From assembly GCA_964030475.1 (NCBI GenBank), contig CAXIPT010000002.1, positions 10,366,166 through 10,430,165 of the forward strand: a DNA stretch of 64,000 nucleotides, given 5' to 3'. Both the position numbers and the translations under genes were made by a program. Under the pieces are notes generated by a model. That model was not told where the DNA came from, did no database searches, and saw only the letters and a program-made list of their open reading frames with translations. This DNA comes from Tethya wilhelma. Its lineage: Eukaryota; Porifera; Demospongiae; Tethyida; Tethyidae. Of the stretch, positions 24,313 to 33,086 are shown piece by piece. Numbering within the stretch: position 1 is the stretch's first letter; every line of letters starts with the position of its first letter.

Positions 24313-26349
24313 TTACAAATAATTATGTATGCTAACAGATTTTACTTGACACTCAAAAACACGTCCAAGCCTACCAAGTGGATACTTTGCACAAATAGTC
24401 TCCAATGTTGACTGATCACATGACAAATCCGAAGCTGTCGGTTCAGCAATGAAATCGATACACAATTCAGCAAATTTGACACTTCCTGTACCACCTTCTT
24501 TCTCCCATTCATTGTACAAAGTACTAACAAGTGGTTCCATGTAACACGTCATAACCTCACATTGGAGAGAGATGGCAGTTTTAGGAATATTTTGCAACAA
24601 CTTGACCAAAGAAGTGATCAATTCTATATCAAGTGAATTCAGTGTGGTAGCACCTGATTCAGATTTGTATAGCTTTTCGAATTTCAGAGACAACCTCTCA
24701 ATATGACAATGTTGAAAAGCTGTCGAAAGTGCTCGAATTGACGATATCATATTACCATAATCATGAATATGCAAGTACATCTCGTCAGGTGAAATGAAGT
24801 CAACGTGAAGTTCACCAAGCACTGAAGGCAAGAGGGGGAACAGTGTTTCAGTGAAAACTGGCTCAAAGATAAGCATGGAGAGATCTAATGATTTGCAACA
24901 TTTCTCAACTTCTTTTCTTCTTTTAAGATTTATTTGTAGTGTCTTCTTTGAAGGAAAGGTGGAGTAATTGACAATGCAGGATGATAGAACCATTTTCTGC
25001 TTAATAGTCGAGGGAGAGTAGAGAAACAACTTCATCCACCAAATTAGAAATGAAAATGGAATGAATCTTAGATGAGTGAGAGAGATTAGAGTACACGAGG
25101 GTGAAATTGGAGTTTTGAAAAACTTCTCAAGTGCTTGCATGACAATATTTAGATCATTGTGTTGTTTTCTTTCATACACTGCAATAGTACTGCGGCTGAC
25201 AGAAAGAGATTCAAAACCATTCTTTTGAGAGAAAGCTAACAAAGAACACAGAGTAGTAAGTTCAATTGAAGATTGGGTCGTCACATTGATCTGCTTCAGA
25301 TTCTGAAATGACCGTGGTGTGTAAATGCCACCTTTTTCAAACTTGTCTTGAAGCAAGCATGTTTGCACAATCTTATTGAACTGAGTTTGATATGCAGGAG
25401 AGTTGCCCATTCCACATTGCTGAAGAATATGCTGAGATATACTCACACTCTCTAGTTGCAATGGCGTAAACATAGCACACAGCCGAGCCAGTTTGGGCAG
25501 TGTACCAATCATTTTCTCTTCAGCTTCTGACTCACTGTAGAAGTCCCAGACCAAGCTGTCCATAAAGAGCCTTATATCACTTGCATTAGAAAGGAACTGT
25601 CCAAACGATTGAATTGATTTGAAATTCAACTGAGAAAGGTCCATCATAATGACCCTTGGTGGTCCTATGTAACAATCTTCAAGTAGAAATCTTTGCCACT
25701 CAGAGAGTGGGACCAAGGTGTTAAAGAATCGAGAATACCGCGTGGGAAGGAGAGTGACTTCAGAGACCCGAAGAGGAAATCCACCAGCATTAGCGAGCTG
25801 CTTCAACTTGAAACACTGATTACAAAAGAGAAGCTGAACAAGAACTACGCAGTTTGAGTTACGACAGTTGTCATTGTAAAGGCCACACAGGCTAACAAAA
25901 TCGACACTCAACTGTACTGGTGTCATACTGAGCAAGAATGTCATTAGCCAAGAGACAAACAGGTCCCTCCAAGAAATAGATGAGCCTGGTGCAATTGGTG
26001 ATTCTATCCTTCTAGGCAATGACACTCTTCTTGCACCATCTCTATCAAAGTGAGCAGTATAGGCTACCTCAAAATCAAACCGTTCACACACCTCCTTCCA
26101 TACGTCATTCTCCATGTCGATGCCTTCCACCACCTTGGTCTGCTCCAGTTGGAAGAGGTCAGCTGGAGGAAGAAGGAGAAGAAGACCTCTCCTAAAGTGT
26201 CGAGGAAGGAGAGCTAACATGTCAGGTGGATACTGCTCCAAGTTTGTCACAATACAGTTCATGGAGGATTGTACAAGAGAGAGAGGAGCTGTAAAGGCCA
26301 GCTTTTCTTCCTTTGCCATGTTTTGTTTCCTGCCCTGTACGTCTGACAT
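24313..26349 (-). CDS. F-box-like / leucine-rich family protein, copy 1
   Basis: A single coding exon of 678 residues. The start is ATG at 26349, because the open frame further upstream crosses a likely 3' splice site (TTTGTACAG, exon from 26372); a 5' UTR exon probably ends at 26559 before GTAAGTT. Near residue 40-85 is the family signature: YPPDMLALLPRHFRRG, LPPADLFQLEQTKVVEGID and VWKEV. It reads as an F-box-like helical module (LPxxxxxxLLxxLPxxDLxxL). The rest has irregular leucine-rich segments such as LKQINVTTQSSIELTTLCSL. F-box/LRR proteins usually select substrates for SCF ubiquitin ligases; that role here is inferred only. A second conserved block, VSEVTLLPTRYSRFFNTLVP, lies near residue 220. 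Confidence 0.7.
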   Translation of the reverse strand: MSDVQGRKQNMAKEEKLAFTAPLSLVQSSMNCIVTNLEQYPPDMLALLPRHFRRGLLLLLPPADLFQLEQTKVVEGIDMENDVWKEVCERFDFEVAYTAHFDRDGARRVSLPRRIESPIAPGSSISWRDLFVSWLMTFLLSMTPVQLSVDFVSLCGLYNDNCRNSNCVVLVQLLFCNQCFKLKQLANAGGFPLRVSEVTLLPTRYSRFFNTLVPLSEWQRFLLEDCYIGPPRVIMMDLSQLNFKSIQSFGQFLSNASDIRLFMDSLVWDFYSESEAEEKMIGTLPKLARLCAMFTPLQLESVSISQHILQQCGMGNSPAYQTQFNKIVQTCLLQDKFEKGGIYTPRSFQNLKQINVTTQSSIELTTLCSLLAFSQKNGFESLSVSRSTIAVYERKQHNDLNIVMQALEKFFKTPISPSCTLISLTHLRFIPFSFLIWWMKLFLYSPSTIKQKMVLSSCIVNYSTFPSKKTLQINLKRRKEVEKCCKSLDLSMLIFEPVFTETLFPLLPSVLGELHVDFISPDEMYLHIHDYGNMISSIRALSTAFQHCHIERLSLKFEKLYKSESGATTLNSLDIELITSLVKLLQNIPKTAISLQCEVMTCYMEPLVSTLYNEWEKEGGTGSVKFAELCIDFIAEPTASDLSCDQSTLETICAKYPLGRLGRVFECQVKSVSIHNYL

Positions 26350-26810
26350 GTCTGGCAAATCAATCTTTGTCTCTGTACAAACATAAACATATATCAGTAT
26401 GCCATGGAACAACCTGGATATCTAAAATAATTATTATGTTAGAAAATCATAAAAAATTTATACCCAGGTCATCAGAACTGACAACAAAAAAACAAGTTTA
26501 TTTATATTTATATGTTTTGACTTTTCTACACTTAGTCTCTTGGTAAAAAGTAACTTACATGCATAGATAGCTAGTGACACACCAGATAGATCGAGTGAGT
26601 TAGAACCTCAACTGAGATTCAGAGGACATAGCGGTTACACCCACAATCACAATCAGCCCCTCCCCCATAACACGTCTATTCAATATTACTTAGTCTGGTT
26701 CGAATAAACCAAATAATTGTATATACGGCACGACATGCACTCTTGCTTGCAAGATCAAATACACCAACAAACGACAAAGAAGAACAAAAAAAAATCGGTA
26801 CTATATATCA
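26350..26810 (-). promoter_or_regulatory. 5' region of copy 1, including a UTR intron
   Basis: The stretch 26440-26710 aligns with 28990-29280, upstream of copy 2. Shared phrases include ATCAGAACTGAC, TAGTCTCTTGGTAAAAAG, TTCAATATTACTTAG and GGTTCGAATAAA. The promoters were therefore duplicated with the genes. In both, a GTAAGTT donor and a TTTGTACAG acceptor frame a UTR intron of about 150-190 bp. Confidence 0.55.
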
Positions 26811-28934
26811 TTATTGAGAAGTTAATTGCTGAAATAATCTCACCAGTTGCTGTTCGTCCTTGGTTGGCTCATCAAAAATGCTCGATGTTTTACCATACTC
26901 TCTGATATCCACATTCCTTGCTATGTCATGGATCGGATACACCATTAAACTTTTCTCAAGAGAAGCTCGAAACTCTGGTGATTTAGCTGGCAAGCTTAAG
27001 CCTGAGAGCTCGATGACTAGCTGATCTAGCAGAACAACATTTCCGTTCTTCTTCCATTCGTTGTGCAAACATGAAAGAAGCAGTTCAACGTCTCTCCACA
27101 TTACTCCACATTGAAAACTAGTTTTAGTAGTTTTACGTAACTTTCCAGCTAGTGATAGCAGTTCAGCAATGAAGTTAGAATCACATGTATCCAAATCAAG
27201 CTTTTCCAGATTTAATGATTTTTGTATATTAGCAACAACCAGCTTAAGGGATAGAGATTTGATATGAAATATTGGGATAGTGGGAAGAGTTTGAATGAGA
27301 ATTGCAAGCATTGATCTTGCAATAGACTGCGAGGTGTATTCCAAGTGAAGCTGATCTAAGACAAGAGAAGGAAAACTTGATATGGCATCTATGAAAGGAC
27401 GTTCCAGAGTGATGTTAGTGAGATCTAGAGATTTCCTAGAGTCAGTATCCATAGGAACCATCTCTAAGGCTTTAGGTGAAGGAGCAGCTGAGTAATCTAT
27501 TTCACAGCAAGATAGAACCATTTTCTGTGCAATTGTTGAGGAAGAAAGAAGAAAGGATTTCAGCAGCCAAAACAGAAACAAAAATGGAATGTCCCTCATG
27601 TTAGAGAGAGAGATGAGAGAGCATGATGACGAAACTGGAGCTGTGAAAAAACTTTCAAGAGCTAGCATCATTGTCTCCAGCTGCTGGTCATCATATTTGA
27701 CGATCGGACCACTAACTGAAAGGGACTCAAAATCAGAATTTTTGACATAAACCACGAGAGAACAGAGTGTAGAGAGATCTATAATAGTTTTAAAGTTTGT
27801 ACATTGGATATCGATGCGTTTCAAACAACGAAATAGAGACAGTGATTGAAAATGTTCAGCTGTAACAAACTGAGGTTGAAGAAAGCACTTTTGCAACACA
27901 CTGTTGAACTGACTTGGATCAGTAACTCTACCTGTTTTGGCATACTTTACATTATGAATCATACTAATGCTCTGCAGCTGACACAGAGCAAGCATGTCAT
28001 CACATAGCCGCATCACGTTAGACAATGTGGTTTCCTTTTCACCTTCATTTTCAGCAGCTTTTGATGGAGAACTTGAAGAGTGCATAACAAGCTTAACATT
28101 GTCTACGTTAGTCAAGAAGCGTTGGAGTGGTTCGGCAGCAAAGAGAGATTGAGCAATTTCAAAGTTGACCTCATCAACGTCTATCAAGATAATGTTAGGT
28201 GATTGGATGTGGCAGTCCTTCAGTAGAAATCCCAGCCATTCAGAAAGTGGGACCAAGGTTGTAAAGAATCGAGAGTACCGCGAGGGAAGGAGAGTCACTC
28301 CAGAGACATGAAGAGGAAATGTACCAGCATCAATGAGTTCTTTTAGTTTCGAAAACTTTTTGCAAAACAGCAACTGCAGAAAAATTATGTAGTTTGCACA
28401 ACCAGTCTGACTTGAGTAACAATCACTCATGTCAGCAAGCTCTCTACCAGCCAACTGTATTGGCTTCATGGAAAACAAGAAAGACACTAGAATCTTAACA
28501 AAATGGTCTCTCCAAGAATCAGTCTCAGGTGGTATTTGTCGGAAGAACTCTATCCTAATAGGAATATTCAGGGCCAGACTACGTGACTGCTGAGGCTGTG
28601 CAGGATCAATGTGAGCTTTTTTGGCTACTTGATAATTATAGCATTTACTCACGTCCTTCCATACCTCACTCTCCATGTCAATGCCTTCCACCACCTTGGT
28701 CTGCTCCAGTTGGAAGAGGTCAGCTGGAGGAAGAAGGAGAAGAAGACCTCTCCTAAAGTGTCGAGGGAGGAGAGCTAACATGTCAGGTGGATACTGCTCC
28801 AAGTTGGTCACAATACAGTTCATGGACAATTGTACAAGAGAGAGAGGGAAGTGCGGTTGAGCTGGACTCGGAGTAAAGGGCAGCTTTTCTTGCTTTTCCA
28901 TGCTTTGTTTCCTGCCCTGTACATCCACTGACAT
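26811..28934 (-). CDS. F-box-like / leucine-rich family protein, copy 2
   Basis: A single coding exon of 707 residues, ATG at 28934, with a probable 5' UTR exon ending at 29109 (acceptor edge 28957). The N-terminal signature YPPDMLALLPRHFRRG ... VVEGIDME is identical to copies 3, 4 and 6. The middle block is VSGVTLLPSRYSRFFTTLVP. Leucine-rich segments follow (LKRIDIQCTNF, FESLSVSG, SLISLSNMRDIPFLFLFWLL, KSLDLTNITLERPF, LDQLHLEYTS), as in ribonuclease-inhibitor-like repeats. It is closer to copies 3 and 4 than to 1 and 6. There is no signal peptide, so it is probably intracellular. Confidence 0.7.
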   Translation of the reverse strand: MSVDVQGRKQSMEKQEKLPFTPSPAQPHFPLSLVQLSMNCIVTNLEQYPPDMLALLPRHFRRGLLLLLPPADLFQLEQTKVVEGIDMESEVWKDVSKCYNYQVAKKAHIDPAQPQQSRSLALNIPIRIEFFRQIPPETDSWRDHFVKILVSFLFSMKPIQLAGRELADMSDCYSSQTGCANYIIFLQLLFCKKFSKLKELIDAGTFPLHVSGVTLLPSRYSRFFTTLVPLSEWLGFLLKDCHIQSPNIILIDVDEVNFEIAQSLFAAEPLQRFLTNVDNVKLVMHSSSSPSKAAENEGEKETTLSNVMRLCDDMLALCQLQSISMIHNVKYAKTGRVTDPSQFNSVLQKCFLQPQFVTAEHFQSLSLFRCLKRIDIQCTNFKTIIDLSTLCSLVVYVKNSDFESLSVSGPIVKYDDQQLETMMLALESFFTAPVSSSCSLISLSNMRDIPFLFLFWLLKSFLLSSSTIAQKMVLSCCEIDYSAAPSPKALEMVPMDTDSRKSLDLTNITLERPFIDAISSFPSLVLDQLHLEYTSQSIARSMLAILIQTLPTIPIFHIKSLSLKLVVANIQKSLNLEKLDLDTCDSNFIAELLSLAGKLRKTTKTSFQCGVMWRDVELLLSCLHNEWKKNGNVVLLDQLVIELSGLSLPAKSPEFRASLEKSLMVYPIHDIARNVDIREYGKTSSIFDEPTKDEQQLVRLFQQLTSQ

Positions 28935-29386
28935 GTCTGGCAAATCAATCTTTGTCTCTGTACAAATTTAACATACAATAATGGTTGGTAGAAATAAAAC
29001 TTGTGACCTGCATGACTCAGTGTGGACGATCAGAACTGACTGACAAAAAACAACCGTTTTATTTATTTATGTTTTCTACATTTAGTCTCTTGGTAAAAAG
29101 CAACTTACATGTATAGAAGTTGGTGACACATCACTGATTCAGAGGGAGTCGGATCCTAACTGAGCAGCTGAGATTTTCTGAGGACGTGACACATAGCGGT
29201 ATATATTATTCACGTCTGTTCAATATTACTTAGCGTAGACTTTAGTTCGAATAAATCGAATATTTTTATATACGGCAGGACATGTATTCGTGCAACAAGC
29301 AAACAAAAAATAGCAGTTACACTGTAAAAAATCGGTATATAATTAATAGGGACCAATTGCAGAAAAATACCATTGGTTACTGGTCA

Positions 29387-31510
29387 TCAGATGTCCTTGG
29401 TTGGCTCATCAAAAATGCTCGATGTTTTACCATATTCTCTGATATCCACATTCCTTGCTATGTCGTGGATCGGATACACCATTAAACTTTTCTCAAGAGA
29501 AGCTCGAAACTCTGGTGATTTAGCTCGCAATCCTGAGAGCTCGATGATGAGCTGATCTAGCAGAACACCATATCCATTCTTCTTCCATTTGTTGTGCAAA
29601 AATGATAGAAGCTTTTCAACGTCTCTCCACATAATTCCACATTGAAAACTAGTTTTAGTAGTTTTACGTAACTTTCCAGCTAGTGATAGCAGTTCAGCAA
29701 TGAAGTTAGAATCACATGTATTCAAATCAAGCTTTTGCTCATTTCTTTGTAATTCTTGCTTCTGTATATTAGCAACAACCAGCTTAATGGATAGAGATTT
29801 GATACGACAAATTGGAATAAAGGGAAGGGCCTCAAAGAGAGTGGTAAGCATTGATGTTGCAGTAGCATGTGAGGCATATTCCAAGTGAAGCTCCTCTAAG
29901 AGAATAGAAGGAAAGATTGGTAGGGTGTCTACAAAAGGACGTTCCAGAGTGATGTTAGTGAGATCTAGAGATTTCTTAGAGTCAGCATCCATAGGAACCA
30001 TCTCTAAGGCTTTAGGTGAAGGAATAGCTGAGTAATCTATTTCGCAGGAAGAAACGACCATTTTCTGTGCAATTGTAGAGGGAGAAAGAAGAAAGGATTT
30101 CAGCAGCCAAAACAGAAACAAAAATGGAATACGTGTCATGTTGGAGAGAGAGATGAGAGAGCACGTTGATGAAACTGGTACTGGAGCTGTGGAAAAACTT
30201 TCAAGAGCTAGCATTATTGTCTCCAGCTGCTGGTCATCATATTTGATGATTGGACCACTAACTGAAAGGGACTCAAAACCACCATTTTTAGCGTAAACTA
30301 CAAGAGAACAGAGTGTCGAGAGCTCTACATAAGTTCTAAAGTTGGTACATTGGATATCGATGTGTTTCAAATGGCGAAATAGAGAGAGTGGTTGGAAATG
30401 TTCAACTGTAACGATCTGAGGTTGAAGAAAGCACTTTTGCAACACACTGTTGAACTGACTTGGATCAGTAACCCTACTTACTGTACAACCACTTCGAACA
30501 GACATTACATTATGAATCATACTAATGCTGTGCAGCTGACGCAGAGCAAGCATGTCACATAGCCGCATTATTTTGGACACCTTTTCACCTTCATGTTTAG
30601 CATTTGATGAACAAGATTGCATAAAAAGCCTAACATCATCTACATTAGTCAAAAAGTGTTGGGGTAGTTCAGCAGCAAAAAGAGATTGAGCAATTTCAAA
30701 GTTAACCTGATCAACGTCTATCCTGATAATCTTGGGTGGTTGGATGTGGCAGTCCTTCAATAGAAATTCCAGCCACTCAGAGAGTGGGATCAAGGTGTTA
30801 AAGAATCGAGAGTACCGCGAGGGAAGGAGAGTAACTTCAGAGACATGAAGAGGAAAGGTACCAGCATCAGTGAGTTCTTTTAGTTTCGAAAACTTTTTGC
30901 AAAACAGCAGCTGCAGAAAAATTATATAGTTTGCACAACCAGCCTGACTTGCATAGAAAACACACATCTCAGCATACTCCCTACCAGCCAACTGTATTGG
31001 CTTCATGGAAAACAAAAGAGACACAAGATTCATAACAAAATGGTCTCTCCAAGAAACAGGCTCAGGTGATAACTGTCTTGGCATCTCTATCCCAGCAGGA
31101 AGCTTTAGGGGCAGACCATGTGACTGCAAATGTATTCTTAGGGTATCAAAGTTCAACCTGCCAAAAGACCGAGGCTGTGAAAGGTCTATGTGAGCTTTAC
31201 GAGCTACTTGATAATCATAGCACTTACTCACGTCCTTCCATACCTCATTCTCCATGTCTATGCCTTCCACCACCTTGGTCTGCTCCAGTTGGAAGAGGTC
31301 AGCTGGAGGAAGAAGGAGAAGAAGACCTCTCCTAAAGTGTCGAGGAAGGAGAGCTAACATGTCAGGTGGATACTGCTCCAAGTTGGTCACAATACAGTTC
31401 ATGGACGATTGCTGAAGAGAGAGAGGGTCATGTTGAACTACAGCTGGCTCTTTAGGTGGTTGAGGATGGTGGCGTTTGTGAGCCAGACTAACTCTTAATT
31501 GAAAGGACAT
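29387..31510 (-). CDS. F-box-like / leucine-rich family protein, copy 3
   Basis: A single exon of 707 residues. The ATG at 31510 (MSFQLRVSLAHK) is chosen because copy 4 starts identically and the frame upstream uses a TTG. A basic, proline-rich lead (HHPQPPKEP) precedes the invariant signature. A 44-residue insertion relative to copy 2 follows the signature (RPSFGRLNFDTLRIH-like text, shared with copy 4). The middle block is VSEVTLLPSRYSRFFNTLIP. Its last 60 residues are almost the same as in copy 2 (EFRASLEKSLMVYPIHDIAR). Confidence 0.7.
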   Translation of the reverse strand: MSFQLRVSLAHKRHHPQPPKEPAVVQHDPLSLQQSSMNCIVTNLEQYPPDMLALLPRHFRRGLLLLLPPADLFQLEQTKVVEGIDMENEVWKDVSKCYDYQVARKAHIDLSQPRSFGRLNFDTLRIHLQSHGLPLKLPAGIEMPRQLSPEPVSWRDHFVMNLVSLLFSMKPIQLAGREYAEMCVFYASQAGCANYIIFLQLLFCKKFSKLKELTDAGTFPLHVSEVTLLPSRYSRFFNTLIPLSEWLEFLLKDCHIQPPKIIRIDVDQVNFEIAQSLFAAELPQHFLTNVDDVRLFMQSCSSNAKHEGEKVSKIMRLCDMLALRQLHSISMIHNVMSVRSGCTVSRVTDPSQFNSVLQKCFLQPQIVTVEHFQPLSLFRHLKHIDIQCTNFRTYVELSTLCSLVVYAKNGGFESLSVSGPIIKYDDQQLETIMLALESFSTAPVPVSSTCSLISLSNMTRIPFLFLFWLLKSFLLSPSTIAQKMVVSSCEIDYSAIPSPKALEMVPMDADSKKSLDLTNITLERPFVDTLPIFPSILLEELHLEYASHATATSMLTTLFEALPFIPICRIKSLSIKLVVANIQKQELQRNEQKLDLNTCDSNFIAELLSLAGKLRKTTKTSFQCGIMWRDVEKLLSFLHNKWKKNGYGVLLDQLIIELSGLRAKSPEFRASLEKSLMVYPIHDIARNVDIREYGKTSSIFDEPTKDI

Positions 31511-31599
31511 TCTGCACGTATTCTCAGAGATGAAATATAGAACTGAATGGCCAGTTAATTGTTGGAAGAAGTGTTGCAATTTAAGACTGAAATAAAAAA

Positions 31600-32440
31600 A
31601 TTAAAAATAAATAAAAATATATAAGTTCATGGCAGGATGTGTGAAATTGTTGTGGTCAATGGATAGGTATCATAATATTTTTACAATTAACAGGCAGCAT
31701 TTGGATGCACTTACCACAACAAAACTTGATTGTGCCTCAGTGAGGTCTTAATATATTATACTCTATAAAATTCATTCATATACTGTAGATACTTTGGAAT
31801 GTAGTGAAACTATATCTCAGTATAGTACTGACAGGCTCTGACAGTGATTCAGTGGAATATTTGGTGGTGATCTTGGTTACCATAGTGTATACAAAGTGTC
31901 TAGACACGGCAGTCCGTATACTTTCCTACTGATTTTGTATTGCCTGTTTACAGTATCCGGATTTACCGGCACTCCAGTGTGTAGGTGTAGAGTCACGGTT
32001 CCATTGACTACAATATATGGAGGCACCGCGTAAATTATATCTTAGCTTAGGCAATTGATATAGCTTGCGATAGCTATAAACACATGTGTGATTGTTATTA
32101 TCTTTAGTGAAATATAGAGTTCTATGTGATCCACCTCAAGCTCAGGGTCGCCCAGGGCACTGTCACTAGCTAAACTGATCAAAATTTTAATAGTTTTAAT
32201 TATAGTTTATACCACTTACACTTCCTAAGAATGGCGGTGGTGGCGCTGATTAGAAATTATCAGAACTTTAGCCTCGAAGAAAACAATAGCTCCAAGTTGG
32301 TAGGCCTACATTTAGAGCTCAAAACACAGTACAGTCACCACAACTTCACATGAACTGTATTGACTTCACTAATGTAAGGTAATGATCGCCAAGTTATATA
32401 TCGCGCACTTGCACGTACAATCGCGAATTATCACTCACGT
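31600..32440. other. Intergenic spacer upstream of copy 3
   Basis: AT-rich with no coding signal. The last part, from GTTGGTAGGCC to GCGCACTTGCACG, resembles the spacers at 35620-35810 and 37850-38030, which also precede EF-hand fragments, so it belongs to the duplicated unit. Confidence 0.5.
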
Positions 32441-32455
32441 TCACGCATGCGCACT

Positions 32456-32850
32456 GGTGAGGAGGCAACAACTCCTGAGGAATACTTTGCAAGTCCCAAG
32501 TGGGTGGACAAAATGAAGAAAAACTTCACCGTCCTCGACCGAAAAACAACGGGTTCTAGTCCTTGGAAGACTTAATGTCTGGCTTGGGTGGATACCTTCA
32601 ACGATGTACTCGCACCAGATCCAAAAGGTGTGGAAAGGCTTAATTTGTGACGGGTATGTGAAGTTGGTCCACGCACTGGGAGCAAAGCCAGGCGTGCAGC
32701 TTGCCCGAGAGCAGTTCATAAAAGGTTTGCATCAAACCAAGAAGAGAGTCGTAAGCTATTTTGCTGATATGGAGAAGGATAATTTTGCTGTCATAGACAC
32801 CTACAAGGATGGTACAGTGACAGAAAGATACATGCCGAGAGATGCATGTT
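32456..32850 (+). pseudogene. EF-hand protein pseudogene fragment, copy A
   Basis: Reads TPEEYFASPKWVDKMKKNFT, then a frameshift inside the EF loop where a codon is lost (DRK/NNGF), SLEDLMSGLGGY, then a jump to LGAKPGVQLAREQFIKGLHQ and KRVVSYFADMEKDNFAVIDT. The second EF-hand seen in the other copies is missing. The layout (short lead, EF-hands separated by a helical middle) recalls sarcoplasmic calcium-binding or photoprotein-type EF-hand proteins, but I cannot assign it. Frameshift and deletion make it non-functional. It has no introns, which would fit a retrocopy. Confidence 0.6.
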
Positions 32851-32856
32851 GAAAGG

Positions 32857-33060
32857 TACATTTTGAAAAAGGTTTAAAGATACAGGTCGAGAGATGCATA
32901 TGTTGAAAGGTACATGTTTAAAGATACATGTTTAAAGACGCATGTTGAAAGATACATATTGAAAGAAGCACGTTAAATATACGTGTTAATTTAAAAGATA
33001 CATGTTGAAAGATACATATTCGGAAAGATACATGTTAAATGTCGAGAGATGCATGTTGAA
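32857..33060. repeat. Degenerate tandem repeat of AGATACATGTTGAAAG
   Basis: About ten variants of a 14-17-bp unit (AGATACATGTTTAAAG, AGATGCATGTTGAAAG and similar). It directly follows the EF-hand fragment, whose last codons contain the unit AGATACATG, and ends 27 bp from the stop codon of copy 4. Confidence 0.75.
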
Positions 33061-33086
33061 ATTAATTACTGATAAATTATCATAGG

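Noticed and set aside
26114..26386. Plus-strand ORF starting MSMPSTTLVCSSWKRSAGG, repeated at 28675, 40495 and in other copies
   Set aside because: It is the antisense of the conserved F-box-like module and exists only because that DNA is nearly invariant. No plus-strand gene signals accompany it.
32441..32719. Minus-strand ORF over the EF-hand fragment
   Set aside because: The plus strand reads as EF-hand protein with frameshifts, which explains the sequence better.
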